Source: Streptosporangium brasiliense (GTDB lineage: Bacteria > Actinomycetota > Actinomycetes > Streptosporangiales > Streptosporangiaceae). From it: a DNA stretch of 64,000 bases. The notes beneath the pieces are model-generated. The model did no database searches. It worked only from the letters and a program-made list of their open reading frames with translations, and had not been told where the DNA came from. This document shows, one piece after another, positions 21,200 through 30,291 of this stretch. Made by a program: the position numbers and the translations under genes. The stretch is taken from NCBI RefSeq assembly GCF_030811595.1, contig NZ_JAUSRB010000002.1, positions 682,001 through 746,000 of the forward strand, read 5' to 3'. Every line of letters starts with the position of its first letter. The first letter of the stretch is position 1.

Positions 21200-23188
21200 T
21201 TATGAGATCTTCTCCCCCAGCGCATATTTCACAGCGATGCCCAGGTCAAAGCCCTGTCCCTCGGCAAACAGGGTGTCGAATTCTCCACCGCCGAGGGCCT
21301 TCACCGCATGGGTCACGGCCCGCTCCCGGACCGGGACGGGGATCGGTGCGCCGGACCGCGCCAGCCCGGAGGAGTCCCGGACGGCCTGGGCCGCGCCCAG
21401 CAGCCGGGCGCCCCGGCGCGCGGCTCCCCCCGCCACCGCCGCCCAGGCGATCATCTCGACGCAGGCGACGCTCAGGAGCGGGTCCTCGAAGAGCCGCGCC
21501 GCGGCGAGCGCCGTCCTGGCGTGGCGGAGCGCCCCGGACGCGCTGTCCTTGACGTGCTCGGCCCAGGCGGACACGTATTCCATCTGGGCACTGCTCCACT
21601 CCTCCCCGTGCGCCTCGCAGAGCGCCTGTCCCTCCGACAGCGTCTCCGCGGTCTCCTCGGGCCTGCCGGCCGCCAGCAGGCCGAGCGCCGTCAGCGTGTA
21701 GCAGGGCAGCAGCCCGGACAGCACCTCGCCCTTGGCCATGTGCCAGGCCATGGCCTCCTCCAGCAGCTCGACCGCCCGGAGGTGGTCGCGCCGCGTCAGG
21801 GAGATCAGGCCCTCCACCTGGGCGACGTAACCGGCGGCGCTCCCTTCGGCGTCCTCGGCGCGGCACCGGTCGAGCCGTTCCCGCGCGGCGCCGAGGTCGC
21901 CCTGGAGCGCGGCCACCCACGCGCAGACCCACAGCGCCCTGATCCGCTCGGGGCTGGGACCGGTGTCCCTGCGCAGCGCCGTCTCCAGGCAGTGGCGGCC
22001 CTCGCGCAGCATGCCGCAGCAGATCCAGAGGAACCACAGGGTCCCGGCCAGGCCCAGCGCCGCCCGGGACCGTTCCGGGTCGGCCAGGCACAGCTCGAAC
22101 GCCCTGCGGAGGTTGCGCCGCTCGGCCCGTATCCGGCCGTACCACTCCACCTGCCGGCCGGGCCACTGGACGGCGCACCGCCTGGCCAGCCGGAGGTAGT
22201 GGTCGCGGTGGCGGCCCTGGACCGCGCCGGTCTCACCCAGCCGGAGCAGCCACTCGGCGCCGAACTCCCGGACGGTGTCCAGCATGCGCAGCCGTACGCC
22301 GGTGGAGTGTTCCTCCCGCTGCACGAGCGACTTGTCGACCAGCCCGCTCAGCGCTTCGAGCACCAGCCCGGCCGGGAGCGGCCCGCCGGCGCAGACCCGC
22401 TCGGCCGCCTCCAGGTCGAAGTCGGCGGCGAACACCGACAGCCGGGCCCACAGCAACCGCTCGGCCGGGGTGCACAGCTCGTGGCTCCAGCCCATCGCCG
22501 CGCGCAGCGACTCGTGCCGCACCGGGCCGCCGCCGCCGGTCAGCAGGTGGTAGCGGTCGTCCAGCCGCCGGGTGAGCAGCGCGGGCGGCATGGCGCGCAG
22601 CCGTACGGCCGCCAGCTCGATGGCCAGCGGGATGCCGTCGAGCCCCGCGCAGAGCTCCGCCACGCCGTCCGCGCCGGCGGCCGGGCCCGCGCGGTCGAGC
22701 AGCAGGGCCACCGCGTCCTCGGCCGGGAGCGGCGGGACGAGGTGGATGTGCTCGCCCGACACGCCGAGCGGCTGGCGGCCGGTGGCCAGCACCCGGAGGT
22801 TGGGCGCGCGGCGCAGCAACGTGTCCACCAGCGAGGCCACCGCTTCGACCAGGTGCTCGCAGGTGTCCAGCACGAGCAGCGATCTGCGCGAGCCCAGCCA
22901 CTCCGCCAGCGCCTCCTCCTGCGGCCGGGCGGGCTGGTCGGCCAGGCCCATGCCACCGGCCACGGTCTCCGCCAGGAGGTAGGGGTCGGTCAGATCGGCC
23001 AGGTCGACCAGCCAGAGGCCGTCGGGGAAGTCCGCCGCGACCTCCTCCGCCACCCGGCCCGCCAGCCGCGTCTTCCCGACCCCGCCCAGCCCGGTGAGCG
23101 TGACCAGCCGGGACCCCCGCATCAGGCGGACCACCTGTGCGATCTCTGCGTGCCTGCCGACGAAGGTAGTTTCCATGGGGTGGCCCAT
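21200..23188 (-). CDS. AfsR-like STAND ATPase (paralogue D)
   Basis: 662 residues (or 658 from the second Met at 23176). P-loop GLGGVGKT (33-40), Walker B SLLVLDTCEH, VLATGRQPLGVSGEH, GLDGIPLAIELAAV, GWSHELCTPAERLLWARLSVFAAD and TPR helices, ending FAEGQGFDLGIAVKYALGEKIS. It is separated from C by 79 nt. It shares a 118-nt divergent promoter region with the methyltransferase gene. No DNA-binding domain is visible, so annotation as a transcription factor would be unsafe. Confidence 0.8.
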   Translation of the reverse strand: MGHPMETTFVGRHAEIAQVVRLMRGSRLVTLTGLGGVGKTRLAGRVAEEVAADFPDGLWLVDLADLTDPYLLAETVAGGMGLADQPARPQEEALAEWLGSRRSLLVLDTCEHLVEAVASLVDTLLRRAPNLRVLATGRQPLGVSGEHIHLVPPLPAEDAVALLLDRAGPAAGADGVAELCAGLDGIPLAIELAAVRLRAMPPALLTRRLDDRYHLLTGGGGPVRHESLRAAMGWSHELCTPAERLLWARLSVFAADFDLEAAERVCAGGPLPAGLVLEALSGLVDKSLVQREEHSTGVRLRMLDTVREFGAEWLLRLGETGAVQGRHRDHYLRLARRCAVQWPGRQVEWYGRIRAERRNLRRAFELCLADPERSRAALGLAGTLWFLWICCGMLREGRHCLETALRRDTGPSPERIRALWVCAWVAALQGDLGAARERLDRCRAEDAEGSAAGYVAQVEGLISLTRRDHLRAVELLEEAMAWHMAKGEVLSGLLPCYTLTALGLLAAGRPEETAETLSEGQALCEAHGEEWSSAQMEYVSAWAEHVKDSASGALRHARTALAAARLFEDPLLSVACVEMIAWAAVAGGAARRGARLLGAAQAVRDSSGLARSGAPIPVPVRERAVTHAVKALGGGEFDTLFAEGQGFDLGIAVKYALGEKIS

Positions 23189-23306
23189 GCTAGGCCGCCG
23201 GATGTCGTTTGGGGGGCCGCTCTCAGGGAAGCGCTACTAGACTCTGCCTGTCCGCAGCCGTGGCCCCCGCGCCACGGCTTTCTGTTAGCGATCTGGACGG
23301 AACCGC

Positions 23307-24038
23307 ATGTCTGGGTATGACCGCGTAGTGCAACCCGCGGCCGGTGACGAGGCCCTGGAGAACCACCTCGGTGGGGACGAGGCCAAGAACTACCGGCAGT
23401 ACGAGCTCGACATGGTCGCCCCGCACGTGGGCCGCTCCATGCTGGAGATCGGCTCCGGTCTGGGCCATTTCGCCGAGGCGTTCCTGCCGCGGCTGGACCG
23501 GCTGGTGGTCAGCGACTTCGACCCCTACTGCGTGGAGCAGCTGCGCAAGCGCTTCACCGGCCGCGACGACATCGACGTGCTGCAGTTCGGCCTGCCGACC
23601 GACATCCCGATCGGCGAGAAGGTCGACACCGTCGTGATGATGAACGTCCTGGAGCACATCGAGGAGGACGTCGAGGCCCTGCGCTCCCTCGCCAGGGTCA
23701 CCGTCCCCGGCGGGCGGATCGTCATCTGGGTCCCGGGCTACATGCAGCTCTACGGAGACTTCGACCGCAAGGTCGGCCACGTCACCCGCTACACCCCGGC
23801 CACCCTGCGCAGCACGGTCTCCAAGGCGGGCCTGGACATCGACGTGCTCAAGCCGATCAACTTCCTCGGCGGCATCGCGTGGTGGGCCGCCGTCCGCCGC
23901 GGCGGCGTCGGCTACCCCGACCCGCGCCTGGTCAAGATCTACGACCGCACCGTGGTCCCCGCCACCCGCTTCATCGAGCGCTTCGTCCGGCCGCCCTTCG
24001 GCCAGACCGTCTTCTGCGTGGCCCGCGTCCCGAAGTAG
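23307..24038 (+). CDS. Class I SAM-dependent methyltransferase
   Basis: 243 residues. Motif I MLEIGSGLGHFAEAFL, the acidic ribose-binding residue in VVSDFDPYCVEQL, motif IV MMNVLEHIEEDVEAL and GGRIVIWVPGY are present. HVTRYTPATLRSTVSKAGLDI resembles methyltransferases of cell-surface glycan and lipid biosynthesis, but the substrate cannot be told. A possible -10 box TAGACT lies at 23238-23243. Confidence 0.85.
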   Translation: MSGYDRVVQPAAGDEALENHLGGDEAKNYRQYELDMVAPHVGRSMLEIGSGLGHFAEAFLPRLDRLVVSDFDPYCVEQLRKRFTGRDDIDVLQFGLPTDIPIGEKVDTVVMMNVLEHIEEDVEALRSLARVTVPGGRIVIWVPGYMQLYGDFDRKVGHVTRYTPATLRSTVSKAGLDIDVLKPINFLGGIAWWAAVRRGGVGYPDPRLVKIYDRTVVPATRFIERFVRPPFGQTVFCVARVPK

Positions 24039-24223
24039 GCGCGACTCTCCCTCGCTGACCGTCCCGGACGTGATGTCTCCCCACGTCGACGGGTCAGCCG
24101 CCGGAGCACCTCGGCCCTCGGCGAGGGCACCTGTGGGCATATCGGACTCCTACCGCGTCGTTGCTTTCCCGGAGCCGCCCCCCGGGCGTAACGTCGAGGT
24201 GATCTATGCCCGAGGAGGTCACA

Positions 24224-26098
24224 ATGACCGATTACACCAAGGCGCGCGAGGTGGCCGAGCAGGCCAGGGAGAAGGAATGGGCCCGCCCCAGCTTCGGCAG
24301 GCAGCTCTTCCTGGGAGACTTCCGCCTCGACCTGGTGCGTCCGGCTCCGGCGCTGTCCGAGGCCGGGACCGGCAAGGGCGGGGAGTTCCTCCGGGCGCTG
24401 CGGCGGTTCCTGGACACCCGGGTCGATCCGGCGCTGATCGAGCGGACCGCGCAGGTGCCGGACGAGGTGGTCAAGGGGCTGGCCGAGCTGGGCGCCTTCG
24501 GGATGACCATCGGGGAGGAGTACGGCGGGCTGGGGCTGAGCCATCTCGACTACGGCCGGGCGCTGATGCTCGTCGGGTCGTACTGCCCGGCGCTGAGCAC
24601 GCTGCTGTCGGCGCACCAGTCGATCGGGGTACCGCAGCCGTTGAAGCAGTTCGGCACCGAGGAGCAGAAGCGTAAATTCCTGCCCCGCTGCGCGAGGGGT
24701 GAGGTGTCGGCCTTCCTGCTGACCGAGCCCGACGTCGGCTCCGACCCGGCACGGCTGGCCACCACGGCGGTGCGCGAGGGCGACGACTACGTGCTGGACG
24801 GCGTGAAGCTGTGGACGACCAACGGGGTCGTCGCGGGTCTGCTGGTGGTCATGGCCCGCACCGGCACGAAGATCTCCGCGTTCGTCGTCGAGGCGGACAC
24901 CCCGGGGATCACCGTCGAGCGGCGCAACGCGTTCATGGGGCTGCGCGGCATCGAGAACGGCCTGACCAGGTTCCACCGGGTCCGTGTCCCGGCCGCCAAC
25001 CTGATCGGCCGTGAGGGCCAGGGCCTGAAGATCGCGCTGACCACGCTCAACACCGGCCGGCTCTCGCTCCCGGCCGTCTGCGCGGGCAACGCCAAGTGGG
25101 CGGTGAAGATCGCGAGGGAGTGGGGCGGCGAGCGGGTGCAGTGGGGGCGCCGGATCGGGGAGCACGAGGCGGTCGCGCGGAAGATCGCCTTCATCGCCGC
25201 CACGGCCTACGCCCTCGAAGCGGTGATGGAGCTGTCGTGCCGGATGGCCGACGAGGAGAGCACCGACATCAGGATCGAGGCCGCGCTCGCCAAGCTGTAC
25301 GCCTCGGAGATGGCGTGGAAGGTGGCCGACGAGCTGGTCCAGATCCGCGGCGGACGCGGCTACGAGACGGCGGAGTCGCTGGCCGCCCGGGGCGAGCGCG
25401 GGGTCCCGGCCGAGCAGGTGCTGCGGGACATGCGGATCAACCGGATCTTCGAGGGCTCCACCGAGATCATGCAGCTGCTGATCGCCCGCGAGGCGGTCGA
25501 CGCGCACCTGACGGCGGCCGGCGAGCTCATCGACCCGTCGCTGGACAGCAGGGCCAAGGCCCGCGCCGCGATGCGGGCGGGCGGCTTCTACGCGCGCTGG
25601 CTGCCGACGCTGGTCGCCGGGTCGGGCAACCGGCCGGGATCCTACGCGCAGTTCGGCGCGCTGGCCCGGCACCTGCGCTACGTGGAGCGGACCAGCCGCA
25701 AGCTCGCCCGCTCCACCTTCTACGGCATGTCCCGCTGGCAGGGGAGGCTCGAACACAAGCAGGGCTTCCTCGGCCGGATCGTCGACATCGGCGCCGAGCT
25801 TTTCGCGATCACCGCGACGTGTGTCCGCGCCCGCGAGGAGACCGCCGAGCTCGGGCGCAAGCCCGCCGAGATCGCCGACACCTTCTGCCACCAGGCCCGG
25901 CTCCGCGTGGACGCGCTGTTCGACCAGCTGTGGGACAACAGCGACGCCCGGGACGTACGGCTGGCGCGCCAGCTCCTGAAGGGCCGCTACACCTTCCTGG
26001 AGGAGGGCATCCTCGACGCCTCCATCGACGGCCCGTGGATCGCCGCCGCCACCCCCGGTGCCTCGACCTCCGAGAACGTGCACCGGTCGATCGGCTGA
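24224..26098 (+). CDS. Long acyl-CoA dehydrogenase (about 620 residues)
   Basis: 624 residues starting at the ATG 24224, which has GAGGAGGT 5 nt upstream. The dehydrogenase core carries FLLTEPDVGSDPARL (FAD site), KLWTTNG, RNAFMGLRGIENGLTRFHRVRVP and FEGSTEIMQLLIAREAVDAH with the catalytic-region Glu. A C-terminal extension of about 170 residues (YARWLPTLVAGSGNRPGSYA, then YTFLEEGILDASIDGP) makes it much longer than the usual 380-400, like the VLCAD/ACAD9-type FadE proteins. It oxidises an acyl-CoA at C2-C3; chain length is not predictable. Confidence 0.88.
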   Translation: MTDYTKAREVAEQAREKEWARPSFGRQLFLGDFRLDLVRPAPALSEAGTGKGGEFLRALRRFLDTRVDPALIERTAQVPDEVVKGLAELGAFGMTIGEEYGGLGLSHLDYGRALMLVGSYCPALSTLLSAHQSIGVPQPLKQFGTEEQKRKFLPRCARGEVSAFLLTEPDVGSDPARLATTAVREGDDYVLDGVKLWTTNGVVAGLLVVMARTGTKISAFVVEADTPGITVERRNAFMGLRGIENGLTRFHRVRVPAANLIGREGQGLKIALTTLNTGRLSLPAVCAGNAKWAVKIAREWGGERVQWGRRIGEHEAVARKIAFIAATAYALEAVMELSCRMADEESTDIRIEAALAKLYASEMAWKVADELVQIRGGRGYETAESLAARGERGVPAEQVLRDMRINRIFEGSTEIMQLLIAREAVDAHLTAAGELIDPSLDSRAKARAAMRAGGFYARWLPTLVAGSGNRPGSYAQFGALARHLRYVERTSRKLARSTFYGMSRWQGRLEHKQGFLGRIVDIGAELFAITATCVRAREETAELGRKPAEIADTFCHQARLRVDALFDQLWDNSDARDVRLARQLLKGRYTFLEEGILDASIDGPWIAAATPGASTSENVHRSIG

Positions 26099-26128
26099 GA
26101 ACGCCCCGCCCAAGGCGGCGGGGCGCGG

Positions 26129-26184
26129 CCCGGCGCGGATCCTCGCCCCGGCGGCCGCCCTCCGGGGCGAGGATCCGCGCCGGG
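26129..26184 (+). terminator. Terminator of the acyl-CoA dehydrogenase gene
   Basis: Perfect 23-bp stem, arms 26129-26151 and 26162-26184 (CCCGGCGCGGATCCTCGCCC...), with a 10-nt loop. Confidence 0.88.
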
Positions 26185-26270
26185 ATCAGCCCGGATTAAA
26201 TGGGTTGCGCCGCCCGGGGCGGCCACCGTACGGTCGATCGCATGTGGATCAACTCCTAAGAGCCGGCGTC

Positions 26271-26288
26271 GATCAGTTCCGACTGATC
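26271..26288 (+). promoter_or_regulatory. Inverted repeat upstream of the small basic gene
   Basis: GATCAGT-TCCG-ACTGATC, 99 nt before the start of the small gene at 26387. Possible operator; no regulator can be assigned. Confidence 0.35.
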
Positions 26289-26386
26289 CGCCCGCACACT
26301 CAGCCCTCTGGCCCCGTACGTCTGACGCGGCAGCTGAGTCTCCGGCACGGCATCGACCGCGTCGTCATCATCCTCAAGGAGTCCAT

Positions 26387-26563
26387 ATGCGAATTCACGC
26401 CGGCCAAAAGCGCGGTGGCAAGAACAAGACCACCAAGACCCGCACTCCGCTGCCCGAGCGGAACCTGCCTCCGGCGGCGGCGCCGCGGCACATGCCGATG
26501 CCGCACCTGCCGATGAGGCCGACCCAGCAGCCGCGCCGGATCCCCGGCAAGGGCGGACGCTGA
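26387..26563 (+). CDS. Small basic orphan protein, 58 residues
   Basis: Starts MRIHAGQKRGGKNKTTKTR, continues Pro/Met/His-rich (PRHMPMPHLPMRPTQQ) and ends RRIPGKGGR. AAGGAG sits 7 nt before the ATG, codon third positions are almost all G or C, and a 17-bp terminator follows directly, so it is very likely a real monocistronic gene. No membrane segment, signal peptide or known domain. The charge suggests nucleic-acid or phospholipid binding, but this is a guess; a ribosomal-peptide precursor is less likely because there are no modifying enzymes nearby. Confidence 0.65.
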   Translation: MRIHAGQKRGGKNKTTKTRTPLPERNLPPAAAPRHMPMPHLPMRPTQQPRRIPGKGGR

Positions 26564-26568
26564 GACGG

Positions 26569-26606
26569 CGGACGCCCCGCCCCGGTCTCCCGGGGCGGGG
26601 CGTCCG
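26569..26606 (+). terminator. Terminator of the small basic gene
   Basis: 17-bp perfect stem (CGGACGCCCCGCCCCGG, 26569-26585, with 26590-26606), 5 nt after the stop. Confidence 0.88.
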
Positions 26607-26760
26607 TCTCGTGCAGCGCCCGGCTCGGAGCCGGGTGCTGCGCCCAGCTCGGTCCGACGTTCTCCACCGGCCTTACCGGAGTCAGCCTTACCGGAGCCTC
26701 AGCCCCACCGGAGCCGCTCGGCGCCGGACGCTCGGTGCCGGACGCTCGGCGCGGAGCCGC

Positions 26761-27906
26761 TCAGAGCCGCTCGATGATGGTGACGTTGGCCTGGCCGCCG
26801 CCCTCGCACATCGTCTGCAGGCCGTACCTGCCGCCGGTCCGCTCCAGCTCGTGCAGGAGCTTGGTCATCAGGATCGCGCCGGTCCCGCCGAGCGGGTGGC
26901 CCAGGGCGATCGCGCCGCCGTTGGGGTTGACCTTGGCGGGGTCGGCGCCGATGTCCTTGATCCACGCCATCGGGACCGGGGCGAACGCCTCGTTGATCTC
27001 GGTGACGTCGATGTCGTCGATCGACAGGCCGGACCTCTTCAGCGCCTTCCGGGTGGCCGGGATCGGCGCGGTCAGCATGTAGACCGGGTCGTCCCCGGTG
27101 AGCGCCAGGGTGACGATGCGGGCCCGGGGGGTCAGGCCGTGGTCGCGGACCGCCTGCTCGGAGGCGATCAGGAGCGCCCCGGAGCCGTCGGAGATCTGCG
27201 ACGAGGTGGCCGCGGTGATCCGGCCGCCGTCCCGCAGCGTCTTCAGCGACGCCATCTTCTCCAGGGTGGTGTCCGCGCGCGGGCCCTCGTCGTCCTCGAC
27301 GCCGTTGACCGGGGCGATCTGGTCCTTGAAGTAGCCGTTCGCCACGGCCTTGGCCGCCCGCTGGTGGCTCTCGTAGGCGAAGCGCTCCAGCTCCTCGCGT
27401 TCGAGGCCCCACTTCTCGCACATGAGCTCGGCGCCGCGGAACTGGGAGATCTCCTGCTTGCCGTACCGCTCGACCCACATGTCCCCGAACGGGAAGGGCA
27501 TGCCCTTCTCCAGCGCGGCGGTGATCGACGACCCCATCGGCACGACGCTCATGGACTCGACCCCGGCGGCCACCACGAGGTCCTGGGTGCCGGACAGCAC
27601 GCCCTGGGCCGCGAAGTGGATGGACTGCTGGGAGGAGCCGCACTGACGGTCGATGGTCACACCGGCGACGCTCTCCGGCAGGCCGGCCGACAGCCACGCG
27701 TTGCGCGCGATGTCCATGCTCTGCGGGCCGAACTGCATGACGCAGCCCATGATCACGTCTTCCACCGCGGACGGGTCGACACCCGTGCGCTCGATGAGCG
27801 CCCTGAGGGTGTGCGCGGCCAGATCGGTGGGGTGGACGGTGGACAGCCCACCCTTCTTCTTACCGACCGGGGTGCGGACCGCCCCGACGATGTACGCCTC
27901 TGCCAC
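26761..27906 (-). CDS. Acetyl-CoA C-acyltransferase (thiolase)
   Basis: 381 residues. The nucleophilic Cys lies in GVTIDRQCGSSQQSIHFAAQ, the His motif is NPNGGAIALGHPLGGTGA and the second Cys is in QTMCEGGGQANVTIIERL, so all catalytic residues are present. The length and sequence fit beta-oxidation (FadA-type) thiolases. The start is GTG 27904-27906 with AGGAGG 5 nt upstream. A palindrome at 27924-27942 overlaps the leader or promoter and suggests control by a TetR-type fatty-acid regulator. Confidence 0.92.
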   Translation of the reverse strand: MAEAYIVGAVRTPVGKKKGGLSTVHPTDLAAHTLRALIERTGVDPSAVEDVIMGCVMQFGPQSMDIARNAWLSAGLPESVAGVTIDRQCGSSQQSIHFAAQGVLSGTQDLVVAAGVESMSVVPMGSSITAALEKGMPFPFGDMWVERYGKQEISQFRGAELMCEKWGLEREELERFAYESHQRAAKAVANGYFKDQIAPVNGVEDDEGPRADTTLEKMASLKTLRDGGRITAATSSQISDGSGALLIASEQAVRDHGLTPRARIVTLALTGDDPVYMLTAPIPATRKALKRSGLSIDDIDVTEINEAFAPVPMAWIKDIGADPAKVNPNGGAIALGHPLGGTGAILMTKLLHELERTGGRYGLQTMCEGGGQANVTIIERL

Positions 27907-27923
27907 AGTGCCTCCTGCTTATG

Positions 27924-27942
27924 AACCGAGCATTGTTCGGTT
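27924..27942 (-). promoter_or_regulatory. Candidate operator of the thiolase gene
   Basis: AACCGA-N7-TCGGTT inverted repeat 18 nt before the start codon, just upstream of its AGGAGG site. The size suits a TetR-family dimer. Confidence 0.45.
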
Positions 27943-28176
27943 ATGAGGAGATTACAACAGAACCTTTGTCCGTGTCGTGCTCGGGACGGCCGGTTGAACA
28001 CGGTCGGACACACCGCCCGACCCACGGGACGGCGGCTTCCGGCAGTCCCGGATAGGGCTTTTCATACCCCGTGGGCGTGAATCCGTATTCGCGTCACCTA
28101 TTCGACAACTGTCGGTAAAGGTCTGGTTTCCTGCCGTTGAAAGCCTTCCGGGGTCCCCTTCGAAAGGAAATCCCCC

Positions 28177-30240
28177 ATGTCCGAAGGCCCCTCCCGCCGG
28201 CGGTTCCTCGCGGCCGGCGCAGGAGTACTGGCGGGCTCGCTGCTGCCCCCCTCGGTCCACCGGGCGATGGCGATGGCGGTACCACCCGGTGGCCTGTCCG
28301 CGATCAAGCATGTCGTCTTCCTCATGCAGGAGAACCGCTCGTTCGACCACTACTTCGGCACGCTGCGCGGCGTGCGGGGGTACGGCGACCGCAACGCGAT
28401 CCGGCTCCCGGACGGCAAACCGGTCTTCGAGCAGCCCTCGACCGGCGGAAGCGTGCTGCCCTTCTCGGTCCGGGAGGCCGCGGGGCTCGTCGGCAAGGAC
28501 CTCCAGTGGATCTCCGACCTGGCGCACGGCTGGAACGACGGCCAAGCGGCGGCGGCCAAGGGCTGGCACAACGGCTGGATCCCGGCCAAGTCCCCGGCCA
28601 CGATGACGCACTACGAGCGGCAGGACATCCCGCTCCAGTACGAGCTGGCCGACACCTTCACCGTCTGCGACCACTACTTCTGCTCGGTGCTGTCCTCCAC
28701 CAGCCCGAACCGGAACTACCACGTCAGCGGGCACACCGGCTACGAGCCCGGGACCACCAAGCGGGCCATCGACAACGCCGCCTACAGCCAGGACACCCAC
28801 GCGGGCTACTCCTGGACGAACGCCGGGGAGATCCTGGAGGCGGCCGGGAGGTCGTGGCGGGTCTACCACGAGTGGGACAACTACGAGGACAACAACCTGG
28901 AGTTCTTCACCCGCTTCCGGCAGATCGCCCGCAAGGCGCTGCGCGGTGACTACAAGAGCATGCACTCCTTCTACCGCGCGGTCCGGTCGGCGCCGGAGCC
29001 GCAGCGCCGGGAACTGCTCGCCCGTCTGGAGGAGGGCGTCGCGCAGCTCACCCCGCAGGAGCGGTCGCTGTTCGACCGGGCGCTGCGCCGGGTGCCGTCC
29101 AAGACGCTGGCACAGGCCTTCCGGGCCGACGTCGAGGCCGGGAAGCTGCCCGAGGTGAGCTACATCGTGCCGTCGGCGGCCGACTCCGAGCACCCCTCGG
29201 CGTCGTCGCCGATCCAGAGCGCGCAGATCACCTACGACATCCTCGACGCGATCGCCTCCGCTCCCGAGGTGTGGCAGTCGACCGCGCTGTTCATCACCTA
29301 CGACGAGAACGACGGCTTCTTCGACCACGTGCCGCCGCCGCTGCCGCCCGCCGAGCAGACCGCGGAGTTCTACGACGGCAAACCGATCGGGCTGGGCATC
29401 CGGGTACCCATGACGATCATCTCGCCGTGGACCGTCGGCGGATACGTCTGCTCCCAGATCTTCGACCACTCCTCGACCGTGCGGTTCCTGGAGACCTGGC
29501 TCGGGGTCCGCTTCCCCGACGTCTCCCCGTGGCGGCGCACGGTCTCCGGCGACCTGACCTCCGCTTTCGACTTCACCGCCGCCGGTCCCCGGCCGTCCCC
29601 CGCCCGGCCCGCGCCGGTCCCGGCCTTCACCGGCCGCTGGCGGCCGTCGCCTCCGGCCGAGCAGCGGATGCCGGTCCAGGAGGAGGGCACCCGCCCGGCC
29701 CGGCCGCTGCCGTACCAGCTGAACTCCTGGGCCCGGCTGCTCGGCTCCACGCTGGAGCTGACCCTGGCCAACACCGGCCGCGACAGCGCGCACCTGGCGC
29801 TCTACCCCTACGCGGGCGAGTTCGACCACCCGCGCCACCTCGACGTCCTGGGCGTCACCACCCGCACCGTCGAGGTGAAGGACCGCTACGACCTGACCCT
29901 GACCGGCCCGAACGGCTTCCGCCGCGAGTTCGCCGGGTCCCTGGCCGGCAAGGCCGCCCGGGTCCAGGTCCAGCAGGTGATCGACATCGATCCCCGGAAG
30001 GTCCGGATCGAGATCACCAACCTCGGCGACCACTCGCTGACCCTGAAGGTGCGGGCCAACGCCTACGGCGACAAGGAGCAGACCGTGCCGCTGCGCGCGG
30101 GCCAGTACCGGCAGGTCATCTGGCCGGTGGAGGAGTCGCAGGGCTGGTACGACGTCCAGATCACCTGCGACGACGACCCCTCCTACGCCCGCCGCCTGAT
30201 GGGCCACGTCGAGAACGGCCGCCCGAGCGTCACGGGCTGA
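28177..30240 (+). CDS. Tat-exported phosphocholine-type phospholipase C
   Basis: 687 residues. Twin-arginine signal SRRRFLAAGAGVLAGSLLPP (residues 6-25) implies folded export. The phosphoesterase domain has MQENRSFDHYFGTLRGVRG near the start and FITYDENDGFFDHVPPP at about 370-390, the metal/active-site motifs of the PlcC/AcpA family. The C-terminal 200 residues hold two small beta domains (SWARLLGSTLELTLANTG, YDVQITCDDDPSYARRLMGH) typical of bacterial non-haemolytic phospholipase C. AAAGGAA precedes the ATG. It would cleave phosphatidylcholine or sphingomyelin head groups for phosphate or carbon supply. Confidence 0.9.
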   Translation: MSEGPSRRRFLAAGAGVLAGSLLPPSVHRAMAMAVPPGGLSAIKHVVFLMQENRSFDHYFGTLRGVRGYGDRNAIRLPDGKPVFEQPSTGGSVLPFSVREAAGLVGKDLQWISDLAHGWNDGQAAAAKGWHNGWIPAKSPATMTHYERQDIPLQYELADTFTVCDHYFCSVLSSTSPNRNYHVSGHTGYEPGTTKRAIDNAAYSQDTHAGYSWTNAGEILEAAGRSWRVYHEWDNYEDNNLEFFTRFRQIARKALRGDYKSMHSFYRAVRSAPEPQRRELLARLEEGVAQLTPQERSLFDRALRRVPSKTLAQAFRADVEAGKLPEVSYIVPSAADSEHPSASSPIQSAQITYDILDAIASAPEVWQSTALFITYDENDGFFDHVPPPLPPAEQTAEFYDGKPIGLGIRVPMTIISPWTVGGYVCSQIFDHSSTVRFLETWLGVRFPDVSPWRRTVSGDLTSAFDFTAAGPRPSPARPAPVPAFTGRWRPSPPAEQRMPVQEEGTRPARPLPYQLNSWARLLGSTLELTLANTGRDSAHLALYPYAGEFDHPRHLDVLGVTTRTVEVKDRYDLTLTGPNGFRREFAGSLAGKAARVQVQQVIDIDPRKVRIEITNLGDHSLTLKVRANAYGDKEQTVPLRAGQYRQVIWPVEESQGWYDVQITCDDDPSYARRLMGHVENGRPSVTG

Positions 30241-30255
30241 CCTCGAACGGCTCCG

Positions 30256-30291
30256 CTGAACCGGCCGTGACCTCCGTCACGGCCGGTTCAG
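30256..30291. terminator. Bidirectional terminator overlapping a stop codon
   Basis: 16-bp perfect stem CTGAACCGGCCGTGAC (30256-30271) with 30276-30291. On the minus strand the stem contains the last four codons and stop of the DUF2079 gene. Confidence 0.88.

Noticed and set aside
11719..23188. Calling the STAND genes SARP or LuxR transcription factors
   Set aside because: No N-terminal SARP or C-terminal LuxR helix-turn-helix can be seen in any of the four.
23939..26113. 724-codon minus-strand frame
   Set aside because: Antisense to the long acyl-CoA dehydrogenase, whose motifs are unmistakable.
26242..26259. Five-codon frame MWINS-stop upstream of the small basic gene
   Set aside because: No ribosome binding site and no attenuator; nothing suggests a leader peptide.
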